57,639 nucleotides of DNA, from the NCBI GenBank assembly GCA_035760965.1, contig DASTRY010000102.1:1-57639 (forward strand). The letters run 5' to 3'. Position numbers and translations under genes: made by a program. The stretch comes from JADGHX01 sp035760965 (GTDB taxonomy: Bacteria; Pseudomonadota; Gammaproteobacteria; Steroidobacterales; Steroidobacteraceae). Within the stretch, counting starts at the first letter, position 1. Each line of letters begins with the position of its first letter. Shown here piece after piece: positions 17,861 to 26,668 of this stretch. Below the pieces are notes generated by a model. It was not told the origin of the DNA and did no database searches. It saw only the letters and a program-made list of their open reading frames with translations.

Positions 17861-20539
17861 TCAGCCGCTGTTTCGCAGGGCCGTCGCCACCGCGTTGATC
17901 GAAAGGTGAATGCCTTCGCGCACCCGCGCGTCGCTGTCGCCGGCGCGATGCCGCTTGAGCAACTCCACCTGCAGAAGATTCAGCGGCTCGATGTACGGCA
18001 GCCGTAGCCGGATCGACGCGTCGAGCGATGGATTCTTCTCGAGCAGGCGCGACTGCCCCGTGATCTCGAGCAACGCGTCGTGCGTTGCCTGCCACGCCGA
18101 CTGAATCCGCCCGAAGAGCGCGTCGGCGAGCGCGCGGTCCTGCACGAGCGAGGCATAGCGCCGCGCGATGCCCATGTCGGACTTGGCAAGCACCATTTCC
18201 ATGTTGTCGAGCGTCGTGCGGAAGAAGGGCCACGCCGTCGCCATCTCGCGCAGCAGACTTCGATCGGCGAACGCCCGGAGCGCCTCGCCCGCCCCGTACC
18301 AGCCCGGCAACATCACGCGCGCCTGCGCCCAGCTGAATACCCACGGGATCGCGCGCAGGTCCTCGATGCGGTCGGACCGCGTGCGCGAGGCCGGTCGCGA
18401 GCCGATGTTCAGCTCGGCGATTTCCGCTAGCGGCGTCATCTGGCGGAAGAAGGTGTTGAAGCCTTCCGTCTCGTACACCAGCGCGCGATACGCGGTGAAC
18501 GCGCGTTTCGAAATCGAGTCCATGGCCGCCGCGAAGCGCTCCTCTTCTTGCGGCGAGGTAGTTGGAGGTTCGAGGGAAGCGAGCAACGTTGCGGATGTGA
18601 TCGCTTCGAGATTCGCCGCGGCGCTCTCGCGCGTGCCGTATTTCGCGGCGATGACTTCGCCCTGCTCCGTGATGCGAATGCGCCCCTGAACCGTGCCGCT
18701 CGGCTGCGCACGAATGGCGGCGAACGAGGAGCCGCCGCCGCGCCCCACGGCGCCACCGCGACCGTGAAAGATCTGCATGGCGGTGCCGGCCTCGCGAAAT
18801 ACGTGCGCGAGAGCGCGCGTCGCCTGATTCAGAGTCCACACCGACGTGAGATAGCCCCCATCCTTGTTGGAATCGGAGTACCCGACCATCACTTCCTGAT
18901 AGCCGCGGCGCTGAGTAGCCTGCCGAATCTCGGGTAGCGACAGCCAGGATCGCATGACATCCGGCGCGCGCTGCAAATCGGTGATGGTCTCGAACAACGG
19001 CACGACCATGATCGCCGCCGCGCCCGGCTCGCTGGGTCGAAAGAGGCCCGCCTCCTTCAGGAGCAGATTCACCTCGAGCAGGTCCGACACGCTCTCGCAC
19101 TTGGAGATGATGTACGTCGTGATGCACGCAGGTCCGTACTGCTCGTGCGCCGCCGCGGTGGCTCGCACGATCGCGAGCTCCGAGCTCGTTTCATCGGCGT
19201 ATTGAGCAAACGGGCTCGCGAGCAGTCGCGCACTCGCGAGCTCGCGCCGGAGCAAGGCGACGCGCGCCTCTTCGTCGAGCCGCAGATAATCCGGCTCTAC
19301 ACCTCCCACTTTCATTAGGTCGCCGACCACGCGCGCGTGCACGTCGGAGTTCTGCCGCAGATCGAGCGTGGCGAGGTGAAAGCCGCAACTGTCCACCGCC
19401 CGAATCAGGCGCCCGAGCGCACCACCGGTATTGAGCAACCCTGCACCGCCTTCGGCCAGCGAGCGCGCGATGATGACCAGGTCGCTGCGAAAATCCTCGG
19501 GACGCCGATACGCCTCACCCGCCACCGTGGGGCGCCGCGTGGGCGCGTGACCGGTCAATCTCTCGTATGTCGCCGCGAGCCGTGCATAGCAGCCGCTGAT
19601 CGCTCGGCGATATGGCTCGTCGCGACGCGCAGGATGCACATCCCCGCTGGCTTCCGCGAGCTGTTCCAGCTCCGGCGTCGTCGTTGCGAGCTCGGTCGAG
19701 ATCGAGAGCTCCGCGCCGAGCGCATGCAACTGATCGAGGTAGCTCTCGAGCGCCGCATGTGCGGCGCGACCGAGCGCGAGCTGCAGCGACTCCGCCGTGA
19801 CGTTGGGATTGCCGTCCCGATCCCCGCCGATCCAGCTTCCTAGTCGCAGAAAGCTGCGCGGACGGCGACCCAGAACGCGTTCCCAACGCGCATACAACTG
19901 CGGCAGCACGGGCAGAAAGACATCGCGCAGATAGGCGAGCGCGATCTCCACTTCATCCGCGACGTACAGGCGCTCGCGTCTCAGCGGCCGTGTCTGCCAG
20001 AGCAGCGCGATCTGCCGCAGAATCGCCTGCTCGATGTCATCGCCGTTCGGCGTTTCGGTGCGCCCGAGATCGCGATGGCGCATGAGCTCGGCGATGCGAT
20101 TGCGATGGTCGATCATGCTCTTGCGCATGACCTCCGTCGGATGCGCGGTCAGGACGGGCACGATGAGCGCCTGATCGAGCAACCCCGCCGCCTTGTCGAG
20201 CCCGATGCCTTTCGCCGCGAGGCGCTGCACGGCCGTCGCGAGCGACTCGGCGGACTCGTGCAGACGCGCCTGCCGGTCCTCGGCGAGATTCGCCAGCATC
20301 GAGAAGAGCATGAATGCGCGGACGAACGCGAGCGTGTCGTCCGGCGTGAGCGCATCCAACCCGCGATCCATCGCCGCGGCATCCGCAATGCCGCGATGGC
20401 GATCGACGGAGCTGGCGCGGATGCTCTCGATGCGCTCGAAAAGTCGGTCGCCACCGTACGCGCGAATCACATCGCCGAGGAGCTTGCCGAGGTAGCGGAT
20501 ATCCGCGTTCTGAGTGAGCGGTCTCGCAGTGACGGTCAC
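17861..20539 (-). CDS. ppc: Phosphoenolpyruvate carboxylase
   Basis: 892 residues if the GTG at 20539 is used (VTVTARPLTQNADIRYLGKLLG); an earlier start at 20611 would add 24 unconserved residues. Catalytic landmarks are present: VLTAHPTEVMRKSMIDHRN (His of the active site, about 135), GYSDSNKDGGYL (about 555) and IFHGRGGAVGRGGG (about 590, glycine-rich loop with catalytic Arg). The C-terminus ends ALRNSG, close to the RNTG ending of the family that contacts the aspartate inhibitor site. The enzyme fixes bicarbonate to PEP to replenish oxaloacetate. It is monocistronic, convergent with the exonuclease gene (22 bp apart). Confidence 0.97.
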   Translation of the reverse strand: MTVTARPLTQNADIRYLGKLLGDVIRAYGGDRLFERIESIRASSVDRHRGIADAAAMDRGLDALTPDDTLAFVRAFMLFSMLANLAEDRQARLHESAESLATAVQRLAAKGIGLDKAAGLLDQALIVPVLTAHPTEVMRKSMIDHRNRIAELMRHRDLGRTETPNGDDIEQAILRQIALLWQTRPLRRERLYVADEVEIALAYLRDVFLPVLPQLYARWERVLGRRPRSFLRLGSWIGGDRDGNPNVTAESLQLALGRAAHAALESYLDQLHALGAELSISTELATTTPELEQLAEASGDVHPARRDEPYRRAISGCYARLAATYERLTGHAPTRRPTVAGEAYRRPEDFRSDLVIIARSLAEGGAGLLNTGGALGRLIRAVDSCGFHLATLDLRQNSDVHARVVGDLMKVGGVEPDYLRLDEEARVALLRRELASARLLASPFAQYADETSSELAIVRATAAAHEQYGPACITTYIISKCESVSDLLEVNLLLKEAGLFRPSEPGAAAIMVVPLFETITDLQRAPDVMRSWLSLPEIRQATQRRGYQEVMVGYSDSNKDGGYLTSVWTLNQATRALAHVFREAGTAMQIFHGRGGAVGRGGGSSFAAIRAQPSGTVQGRIRITEQGEVIAAKYGTRESAAANLEAITSATLLASLEPPTTSPQEEERFAAAMDSISKRAFTAYRALVYETEGFNTFFRQMTPLAEIAELNIGSRPASRTRSDRIEDLRAIPWVFSWAQARVMLPGWYGAGEALRAFADRSLLREMATAWPFFRTTLDNMEMVLAKSDMGIARRYASLVQDRALADALFGRIQSAWQATHDALLEITGQSRLLEKNPSLDASIRLRLPYIEPLNLLQVELLKRHRAGDSDARVREGIHLSINAVATALRNSG

Positions 20540-20747
20540 GCTGGGACTCCGAAGGCACCCAACGTGAGTGTGCCGCTTTCGCGGGAACCGATGCAAAAAG
20601 CCGCCCGGCACCAGCGGTGACGAACCGGCCTGCGCTCTTTTTGTGCGACTCCGGCGCGGCGCGACTCGGGCACGGTGCGACTCCGGAGCCCGTCCGATCT
20701 GACCGCCGCGCTCTCACCGCAGCGCCCGCTACGGGATACGCGCCTCT

Positions 20748-21572
20748 TTATAACTGCGCAGCGAACTCACCCAGCCGAGCGTTGTACGTCGCGGCCGCAG
20801 CCCAGAAGCAAGCATGCGGAGCGTCAGCAATGACGTGCACCTGCGCGTGAGGGATGACTGCAAACTGCTGCTCGATCACCGCCGGCTTGACGACCGCATC
20901 GCGCGCGCCGTGCGTGATCAGCACGGGCGTGCGCAGCTTCGGCAGAAGGTCATCGTTGTCGAATGCTCGCGAGAAGAGCGCTTGCCGTACGAACGGCGGA
21001 ACGAATGCGTTGTACCCGAGCATGGTCCAGCGCTCGGCCGGCGAGAGGGTGTCGGCGAAGCACATCGCGATCAGCGCATCGAGCGCGCGCACGCTCTCCT
21101 GCGCATCGCTGGAAAAGAATCCCGGCACGAGATTCAGGAACGCGGGATCGAGCGCGGCGAGCGCCGCTTCGCTGCCGAGCTTCGTCACGCCGCCGACGAT
21201 GTTGATGCCGCCGATGCGCTCGGCGCCGCAATAGCGGATGTAATCGAGGATGACTATGGGACCATAGGACCATCCGCACAGAATCGGGCGCTCGAGCTCG
21301 AGTGTGCGGATGACGGCGTCGAGGTCGTCCGCCCAGAGCCGCGCGTCGGTGTAGCCCTCGCGCGGCTTGTCGGACAGACCGTGGCCGCGCAGATCGAGCG
21401 CCACCAGGCGAAACGTGGCGGCGAGATCATCCGACTGCATCTGCCGGCTCCACGCGAGCGAGCACTGCGAGAATCCGTGGATGAAAAGGAGCGGCCGCCC
21501 GCGGGGATTGCCGCTTTCCGTGACGTGGAGGCGGACGCCGGCGCCGCCGGTCACCGTGGAGCTCTTGATCAT
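20748..21572 (-). CDS. Alpha/beta-fold hydrolase
   Basis: 274 residues, AAGGAG ribosome site. The family core is complete: oxyanion-hole region LLFIHGFSQCSLAW, LDLRGHGLSDKP, nucleophile elbow GWSYG with Ser102, acid Asp in THGARDAVVKP and a C-terminal His in IADAPHACFW. It resembles the large group of small esterases, haloperoxidase-like and epoxide-hydrolase-like enzymes, and the substrate cannot be told. The start codon lies only 22 bp after the 3' end of the tRNA-Met gene on the same strand, with no terminator between, so it is probably read from the tRNA promoter. Confidence 0.9.
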   Translation of the reverse strand: MIKSSTVTGGAGVRLHVTESGNPRGRPLLFIHGFSQCSLAWSRQMQSDDLAATFRLVALDLRGHGLSDKPREGYTDARLWADDLDAVIRTLELERPILCGWSYGPIVILDYIRYCGAERIGGINIVGGVTKLGSEAALAALDPAFLNLVPGFFSSDAQESVRALDALIAMCFADTLSPAERWTMLGYNAFVPPFVRQALFSRAFDNDDLLPKLRTPVLITHGARDAVVKPAVIEQQFAVIPHAQVHVIADAPHACFWAAAATYNARLGEFAAQL

Positions 21573-21594
21573 GCAATGCTCCTTACGCGCGGGT

Positions 21595-21671
21595 TGGTGG
21601 AGAGGGAGGGACTCGAACCCTCGACCCCGGCATTATGAGTGCCGTGCTCTAACCAGCTGAGCTACCTCTCC
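21595..21671 (-). tRNA. tRNA-Met (anticodon CAT), elongator type
   Basis: A 77-nt cloverleaf: acceptor GGAGAGG pairs with CCTCTCC, D arm GCTC/GAGC, anticodon stem CGGCA/TGCCG around loop CTCATAA, T arm GAGGG/CCCTC around TTCGAGT, and an encoded CCA end. The sequence resembles E. coli elongator tRNA-Met (GCTCAG-TGGTTAGAGCA, ACTCATAAT) rather than initiator tRNA, which has an unpaired first position. A lysidine-modified tRNA-Ile2 would also read CAT, but the overall match is better to Met. Confidence 0.95.
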
Positions 21672-21712
21672 GCGCGTTCCTTGGGCGGGACCCCGGGTTC
21701 ACGGGGGCGGCG

Positions 21713-21741
21713 ATTGTCGCGACCGTGCCGCAGGGTGTCAA
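21713..21741 (-). promoter_or_regulatory. Sigma70 promoter of tRNA-Met
   Basis: On the minus strand TTGACA (21741-21736) and GACAAT (21718-21713) are spaced by 17 bp. Transcription would start about 35 nt before the tRNA 5' end. The consensus -35 box and perfect spacing make it one of the best promoters in the window. Confidence 0.75.
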
Positions 21742-22125
21742 GCAAGCCCCGCTCGAGGCGCAAGGCACCGCTGGCGCTCGGCGGGCGGCCGCGCCGTCGC
21801 ATTTTGCTCGCGCGTTGCGTCCGCAACCGGACACCGTTGGACCGCAGCGCGTGCGCGCCTCAATCGGAGCGCGCGGTGCGCGCGCCTACAGTTTGCAAAG
21901 ATGTCCGACTCTCGAACGCGATGCCGCTCACGTGTTCCAGGTTTGACACAAGAGCGAGCGCTCGACCATGACGTGTCGGAGTGCAGACAACTCCGCTCAG
22001 GGAACCGATTGCGCACGACGGGCTCAAAATTGAGCCTGGACGGGTACACTACCGCCCCCGTTATTGGGAAAATGCGTATGCACCCCACATTCGAGCTCCC
22101 GCATATTTCGCAACCCGCGTGACCT
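21742..22125. other. Gene-free spacer before the GntR gene
   Basis: About 380 bp with no credible gene. A TTGACA occurs on the plus strand near 21948 but no good -10 box follows at the right distance. The last ~100 bp (from 22020) are less GC-rich and probably hold the regulator's promoter. Confidence 0.4.
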
Positions 22126-22920
22126 ATGGCAGCCACCAACACTATGCGTCGTCGTCGTAGCGTTCTCTCGAGCACCGCGGACGCAGGCATCACCCGGTAT
22201 CTTCAGCTCTACAGCATCCTCTCTCAGTCATTGGCGGACGGCGAATTCAAGGCGTCGCGCGCCCTGCCGAGCGAGCCGGATCTCGTCGCCCGATATCGAG
22301 TATCGAGGACGACCGTGCGTCGTGCGCTGCAACTGCTGGAACAAGAAGGCCGCATTCTCCGGCGCCGCGGCAGTGGTACCTACGCCAAGACAAGTCGTGT
22401 GCACTCGACTCGTGCATTCGATGTCCAGTCGCTGTACGCCGATGCGCCCGCCATCGGCCGCAATGGCGATACGGAAGTGCTGCATCGTGCGCCGTCCGAA
22501 GTGCCCGCCTCTTTGCAGGCCGCGCATCCGGAGCTCGGCGCGAACGCATTCACCATCCACAAGGCGCGCTCCGAGCATGGCGATCCGTACCAGCTCGCCA
22601 TCACGTACGTGCCGGAGGCGGTCGCACGCCGACACGGATTGCGTCGCGGCGGCACCGGCGGGCTCGAGAAGCTCGCGCGCGAAGTGCGCGGCGTCGAGCA
22701 GGTGACGACGGCGGTCGCGGCGGATGCGGTCGCCGCGAAGCAATTGAAGGTCGCGATTGGCTCGCCGCTGCTGCGCATTCGTGCGGCGCTGCTCGACGCC
22801 AACGGCCACCTGCTCGCCGTCGACGAGACGTTGCTGCGACCGGATCGCGCGCACATTCGCGACACGCTGCGCCGGCCCGCCGGCAAAGCGCACGCGCGCT
22901 GGCAACTGAAATCTGCCTGA
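22126..22920 (+). CDS. GntR-family transcriptional regulator, HutC/UTRA type
   Basis: 264 residues. Residues about 22-85 form the winged helix: YLQLYSILSQSLADGEF, ALPSEPDLVARYRVSRTTVRRALQLLEQEG and a wing RRRGSGTYA. The C-terminal half fits the UTRA ligand domain (LASLQAAHPELG-like, ITYVPEAVARR, GSPLLRIRAALLDANGHLLAVDETLLRPDR). Such proteins are usually repressors that release DNA when a small metabolite binds. No metabolic operon adjoins it: tRNA-Met and ychF flank it, so its target is elsewhere or autoregulatory. A second Met at residue 7 is an alternative start. Confidence 0.9.
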   Translation: MAATNTMRRRRSVLSSTADAGITRYLQLYSILSQSLADGEFKASRALPSEPDLVARYRVSRTTVRRALQLLEQEGRILRRRGSGTYAKTSRVHSTRAFDVQSLYADAPAIGRNGDTEVLHRAPSEVPASLQAAHPELGANAFTIHKARSEHGDPYQLAITYVPEAVARRHGLRRGGTGGLEKLAREVRGVEQVTTAVAADAVAAKQLKVAIGSPLLRIRAALLDANGHLLAVDETLLRPDRAHIRDTLRRPAGKAHARWQLKSA

Positions 22921-22972
22921 GCATTCGGGCGCCTCGGCGCGCGGGTCGGCGTATGTCGTCCGGTCGCCGAGG

Positions 22973-23160
22973 CGAACACGGATTGGCGGGTAGCGCGAGC
23001 GCCTGACGCACGACCCCGCGTCGATCGCAATCTCAGCAAGACGCCAATACGGACCGGCGAGTGCCGCGAGCGGCTGACGCACCAGTCTCTCAGCAAGACC
23101 TCAACGCGGACTGGGGGGCGCGGCGAGACGCTGACGGCCCAACGGCCCCCGCCTCCGCGA
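22973..23160. repeat. Three imperfect tandem repeats of about 60-70 bp
   Basis: Units begin at 22973, 23043 and 23101. Each has a segment like AATACGGACCGGCG, then GCGAG(C)G-CTGACG, and the first two end in TCTCAGCAAGAC. The repeats fill the space between the GntR gene and ychF. They are decayed (first unit about 70 bp, second 58 bp) and code for nothing obvious. Confidence 0.65.
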
Positions 23161-23165
23161 GCGCA

Positions 23166-24257
23166 CTACACATTGAAGCGGAAGTGCATGACGTCGCCCT
23201 CTTGCACGACGTATTCCTTGCCCTCGAGCCGCAGCTTGCCCGCTTCCCTCGCGCCCGCCTCGCCCTTCCCGGCGATGTAGTCCTCGAACGCGATGACCTC
23301 CGCGCGAATGAAGCCGCGCTCGAAGTCCGTGTGGATGACGCCCGCGGCCTGCGGCGCCGTCGCGCCCGCGCGCACCGTCCAGGCGCGCACTTCCTTTGGG
23401 CCGGCGGTGAAGAACGTCTGCAGGCCGAGCAAGCGATAGGCTGCGCGAATCACGCGGTCGAGACCGGGCTCCTTCAAGCCGAGCTCCGCAAGAAATTCGG
23501 CGCGGTCGGCTTCATCGAGCTGGGAAATCTCCGCCTCGATCGCGGCGCAGACCGGCACGACAACGGCGCCCTCACTGGCGGCGCGCGCCTCCACCGCAGC
23601 GAGCCGCGGATTGTTGGTGAAACCGTTCTCGGCGACGTTCGCGACATACATGACCGGCTTCGCCGTCAGGAGCTGCAGCTCCCGCACGTCGCGCCGCTCT
23701 TCGTCGGCGAGCTGCAGCGCGCGCACGGGCTTCGCCTGATCGAGGTGCGCCTTCACACGCTCGAAGAGCGCGCGCTTGCGGATCGCCTCCTTGTCGCCGC
23801 TCTTCGCGTTCTTCGCCGCGCGCTCGAGCGCCTTCTCGACGGTCTGCAGGTCCGCGAGCGCGAGCTCGGTGTCGATGACATCGATGTCGGCGATGGGATC
23901 GACCTTGCCGGCAACGTGCACGATATCGGTGCTGTCGAAGCAGCGCACGACGTGCGCGATCGCGTCCGTCTCGCGAATGTGCGCGAGGAACTGGTTGCCG
24001 AGGCCCTCGCCCTGCGAGGCGCCCGCGACGAGCCCCGCGATGTCCACGAACTCGACCGTCGCCGGCACGATCTTCTCGGGCTTCACGATCGCCGCGAGCT
24101 GCGCGAGGCGCTCATCGGGCACCGGGACCACGCCGACGTTCGGATCGATCGTGCAGAACGGATAGTTCTCCGCCGCGATCTGTGCGCGCGTCAGCGCGTT
24201 GAACAGCGTCGATTTGCCGACGTTCGGGAGCCCGACGATGCCGCACTTGATACCCAT
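23166..24257 (-). CDS. ychF: Ribosome-binding ATPase YchF (OLA1/Obg-like)
   Basis: 363 residues, the same length as the E. coli protein; the start ATG at 24257 gives MGIKCGIVGLPNVGKSTLFN, so the longer upstream frame is rejected. P-loop GLPNVGKST is at residues 8-16, the switch region holds FVDIAGLVAGASQGEGLGNQF, and the base-recognition motif is NVAEN in place of NKxD, which explains ATP rather than GTP preference in this family. The C-terminal TGS domain (GVIHTDFERGFIRAEVI, EGKEYVVQEGDVMHFRFNV) is intact. It follows pth by 2 bp, the conserved pth-ychF pair. Confidence 0.98.
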   Translation of the reverse strand: MGIKCGIVGLPNVGKSTLFNALTRAQIAAENYPFCTIDPNVGVVPVPDERLAQLAAIVKPEKIVPATVEFVDIAGLVAGASQGEGLGNQFLAHIRETDAIAHVVRCFDSTDIVHVAGKVDPIADIDVIDTELALADLQTVEKALERAAKNAKSGDKEAIRKRALFERVKAHLDQAKPVRALQLADEERRDVRELQLLTAKPVMYVANVAENGFTNNPRLAAVEARAASEGAVVVPVCAAIEAEISQLDEADRAEFLAELGLKEPGLDRVIRAAYRLLGLQTFFTAGPKEVRAWTVRAGATAPQAAGVIHTDFERGFIRAEVIAFEDYIAGKGEAGAREAGKLRLEGKEYVVQEGDVMHFRFNV

Positions 24258-24259
24258 GA

Positions 24260-24841
24260 CTACTGCTCTTTCGACGTGTGCAGCGCGTTCATCGCCCGCT
24301 GCGCACCTTGCTCCAGAATGATCGGCACTGCATCGAGCGCCGCCTCGATCGTGCCGCGAATCGCTTGCTCCTCGGCCTTGCTCGGCCGCGACAGCACGTG
24401 CTCGATGCCCGTCGCCCGCGGCTTGCCGACGCCGATGCGCAAGCGCCAGAACGCATCGCCGAGCTGCGCGATGAGATCGCGGACGCCGTTGTTGCCAGCG
24501 GCCCCGCCCCCCTGCTTCAGCTTCACGACGCCCGGCGGAAAATCGAGCTCGTCGTGCGCGACCAGAATCTCTTCGACCGGAATCTTGTAGAAGCTCGCGA
24601 CGCTGCGCGTCGGCCCGCCGCTGCGGTTCATGTACGTCATCGGCTTCAGCAGCCACACCTCGTGCGCGCCGATGCGCGCGCGCCCGAGCTCGCCCTGGTG
24701 CTTCGGATCGTAGCGGAGCGTCGCCCCGTGGCGGCGCGCCAGCTCATCGAGAAACCAGAAGCCGACGTTGTGCCGTGTATGCGCGTACTCGGGATCGGGA
24801 TTGCCGAGACCGACGATGAGCTTCAGTGGAGTTCCGGCCAT
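24260..24841 (-). CDS. pth: Peptidyl-tRNA hydrolase
   Basis: 193 residues from the ATG at 24841 (MAGTPLKLIVGLGNPDPEYAHTRHNVGFW); the upstream extension lacks conservation. The catalytic His is in RHNVGFW, and Asn/Asp residues of the site are in KPMTYMNRSGG, VAHDELDFPPG and GGGAAGNNGVRDLI. The enzyme frees tRNA from prematurely released peptidyl-tRNA. Gene order rplY-pth-ychF is conserved among gammaproteobacteria; a strong hairpin separates rplY from pth. Confidence 0.98.
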   Translation of the reverse strand: MAGTPLKLIVGLGNPDPEYAHTRHNVGFWFLDELARRHGATLRYDPKHQGELGRARIGAHEVWLLKPMTYMNRSGGPTRSVASFYKIPVEEILVAHDELDFPPGVVKLKQGGGAAGNNGVRDLIAQLGDAFWRLRIGVGKPRATGIEHVLSRPSKAEEQAIRGTIEAALDAVPIILEQGAQRAMNALHTSKEQ

Positions 24842-24867
24842 AGCATCCGCCGGCAAGGAAAAGGAAC

Positions 24868-24895
24868 GCCGGGCGCTGCCCATTCAGCGCCCGGC
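24868..24895 (-). terminator. Hairpin between rplY and pth (terminator or attenuator)
   Basis: An 11-bp perfect stem, GCCGGGCGCTG pairing with CAGCGCCCGGC around a 6-nt loop. On the minus strand it is followed by the pyrimidine-rich GTTCCTTTTCC, which fits a moderate Rho-independent terminator that could lower pth-ychF relative to rplY. Confidence 0.65.
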
Positions 24896-24907
24896 ACGGT
24901 GCCCGTC

Positions 24908-25636
24908 TTACTTCTTGCCGCCTTCCTTCTTCGCAGGCGCGGCAGCCTTCTCGTCCTTCTTCGCTTCCGCAGCGGGCGCAGCTGCAGCAGCCGGCGCAGC
25001 CGCTTCCGCAGGTGCCGCTCCGGCGGCGGCTTCCGCAGTCGCCTCCGGCTCTTCCGCGCGCGGGCTGTGCACCGACACGACCGGCGGATTGCGTCCACCG
25101 GAGAGTGCCGGGAGCGTCACGCCGGGCGGCAGCGGGATATCCGCGAGGAACTTCGTTTCGTTGAGCTGCATGTTCGACAGATCGAGCTCGAGATGCTCGG
25201 GCAGGTCCGCCGGCAGGCAGGACACTTCGACGTCCGTCAGCCGGTGCGAGATCACCCCGCCCTGCAGCTTCACGCCCGGCGCCACCGACTCGCCCTTGAA
25301 GTGAATCGGCAAGCGGATGCGCAGCTTCTCGTTCGGAACCACGCGCTGCAGATCCACGTGCACGACGACGTTGCGCGCCGGGTGCATCTGGATGTCCTTC
25401 ACGATGGCTTCCTGCGTCTGGCCGGTCTCGCTGATCTTCAGCTGCACGATCGACGAGTAGAAGCGCTCGTCGTCGACCATCGTGAGCAGGTTCTGCTGGT
25501 CGAGGACCAGCGCCCGCGGCTCCTTGTGGCCGCCGTAGAGAATGGCAGGGACCTTTCCTTTGTGACGCAGGCGGCGGCTCGCACCTTTGCCTTGCGTCTC
25601 GCGGAAGTCCGCGCCGATGGTGTATGCGATCTTCAT
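24908..25636 (-). CDS. rplY: Ribosomal protein bL25, long (TL5/CTC) form
   Basis: 242 residues. The 5S-rRNA-binding domain is at the N-terminus (GKGASRRLRHKGKVPAILYGG), followed by the beta-rich CTC domain (VVHVDLQRVVPNEKLRIRLPIHF, VSCLPADLPEHLELDLS). The last ~45 residues are a low-complexity Ala/Lys/Glu/Pro tail, common and variable in this long form. An AAGGAG ribosome site precedes ATG. It lies 75 bp after prs and is the second gene of the prs-rplY-pth-ychF set. Confidence 0.97.
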   Translation of the reverse strand: MKIAYTIGADFRETQGKGASRRLRHKGKVPAILYGGHKEPRALVLDQQNLLTMVDDERFYSSIVQLKISETGQTQEAIVKDIQMHPARNVVVHVDLQRVVPNEKLRIRLPIHFKGESVAPGVKLQGGVISHRLTDVEVSCLPADLPEHLELDLSNMQLNETKFLADIPLPPGVTLPALSGGRNPPVVSVHSPRAEEPEATAEAAAGAAPAEAAAPAAAAAPAAEAKKDEKAAAPAKKEGGKK

Positions 25637-25711
25637 CGTGTCTCCTTTGAGACGTGCGTTACGTGAACGCGCCCCGTCGCGACCAACGGAGCGCCATCGA
25701 GTCCCGAGGAC

Positions 25712-26668
25712 TCAATCCAGATAGAGCGAGCTCACGGACTCTTCGTCGCGGATGCGGCGAATCGTCTCGGCGAGCAGGCCCGCCACCGTGAGCTGGCGGA
25801 TGCGGCCGCACGCTTTCGCCGCGGGCGACAGCGGGATCGTGTCCGTCACGACCAGCTCGTCGAGCGCCGATTTCGAGATGCGCTCGACCGCGTTGCCGGA
25901 GAGCACGGGGTGCGTGATGTACGCGACCACTTTCACCGCGCCCTCGTCCTTCAACGCCTGCGCCGCCTGGCACAGCGTGCCGGCGGTATCCACCATGTCG
26001 TCGATGAGCACGCAGGTCTTGCCTTCGACCTCACCGATGATATTCATGACCTTCGACTCGTTCGGGCGCGGGCGGCGCTTGTCGATGATCGCGAGGTCCG
26101 CGTCGTCGAGGCGCTTCGCGAGCGCACGCGCACGCGCGACGCCGCCGACGTCGGGCGACACGACGATCATGTTCTGATAGCCCTGCTTCCACGCATCCCC
26201 GAGCAGCACCGGCGAGGCGTACACGTTGTCCACCGGAATGTCGAAGAAGCCCTGAATCTGCTCCGCATGCAGATCGATCGTGAGCAATCGCGTGATGCCC
26301 GCGCTCGAGAGCATGTTCGCCACCAGCTTCGCCGCGATGGCCATGCGGCTGCCGCGCATGCGGCGGTCCTGGCGCGCGTAGCCCATGTAGGGCACGACGG
26401 CCGTGATCTTCGCTGCGGAGGCACGGCGGCACGCGTCCACCATGATCAGCAGCTCCATGATGTTGTCGTTCGCCGGCGGACACGTCGATTGCAGGATGAA
26501 AACGTCGCGACCGCGTACGTTCTCCATCAGCTCGACACTGACCTCACCGTCGCTGAAGCGGCCCACGTACGCGCGTCCGAGCGGCGTGTTCAGATGCTTC
26601 GCCACATCGTGCGCGAGCGTCGGGTTCGCGTTGCCCGCGAAGAGCGCCATTGTTTCGCTGGTAGCCAA
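25712..26668 (-). CDS. prs: Ribose-phosphate pyrophosphokinase
   Basis: 318 residues. Signature segments: FSDGEVSVELMENVRGRDVFILQST, VVPYMGYARQDRR (catalytic loop), LTIDLHAEQIQGFF, and the PRPP-binding loop CVLIDDMVDTAGTLCQAA. The enzyme makes PRPP from ribose 5-phosphate and ATP for nucleotide, His and Trp synthesis. It is the first gene of the conserved housekeeping cluster. The usual upstream neighbours ispE and tRNA-Gln are not here; instead there are 650 bp of non-coding, partly repetitive DNA. Confidence 0.98.
   Translation of the reverse strand: MATSETMALFAGNANPTLAHDVAKHLNTPLGRAYVGRFSDGEVSVELMENVRGRDVFILQSTCPPANDNIMELLIMVDACRRASAAKITAVVPYMGYARQDRRMRGSRMAIAAKLVANMLSSAGITRLLTIDLHAEQIQGFFDIPVDNVYASPVLLGDAWKQGYQNMIVVSPDVGGVARARALAKRLDDADLAIIDKRRPRPNESKVMNIIGEVEGKTCVLIDDMVDTAGTLCQAAQALKDEGAVKVVAYITHPVLSGNAVERISKSALDELVVTDTIPLSPAAKACGRIRQLTVAGLLAETIRRIRDEESVSSLYLD

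Noticed and set aside
21367..21660. Plus-strand frame ending GRDSNPRPRHYECRALTS
   Set aside because: This is the well-known false translation of a tRNA gene read on the opposite strand.
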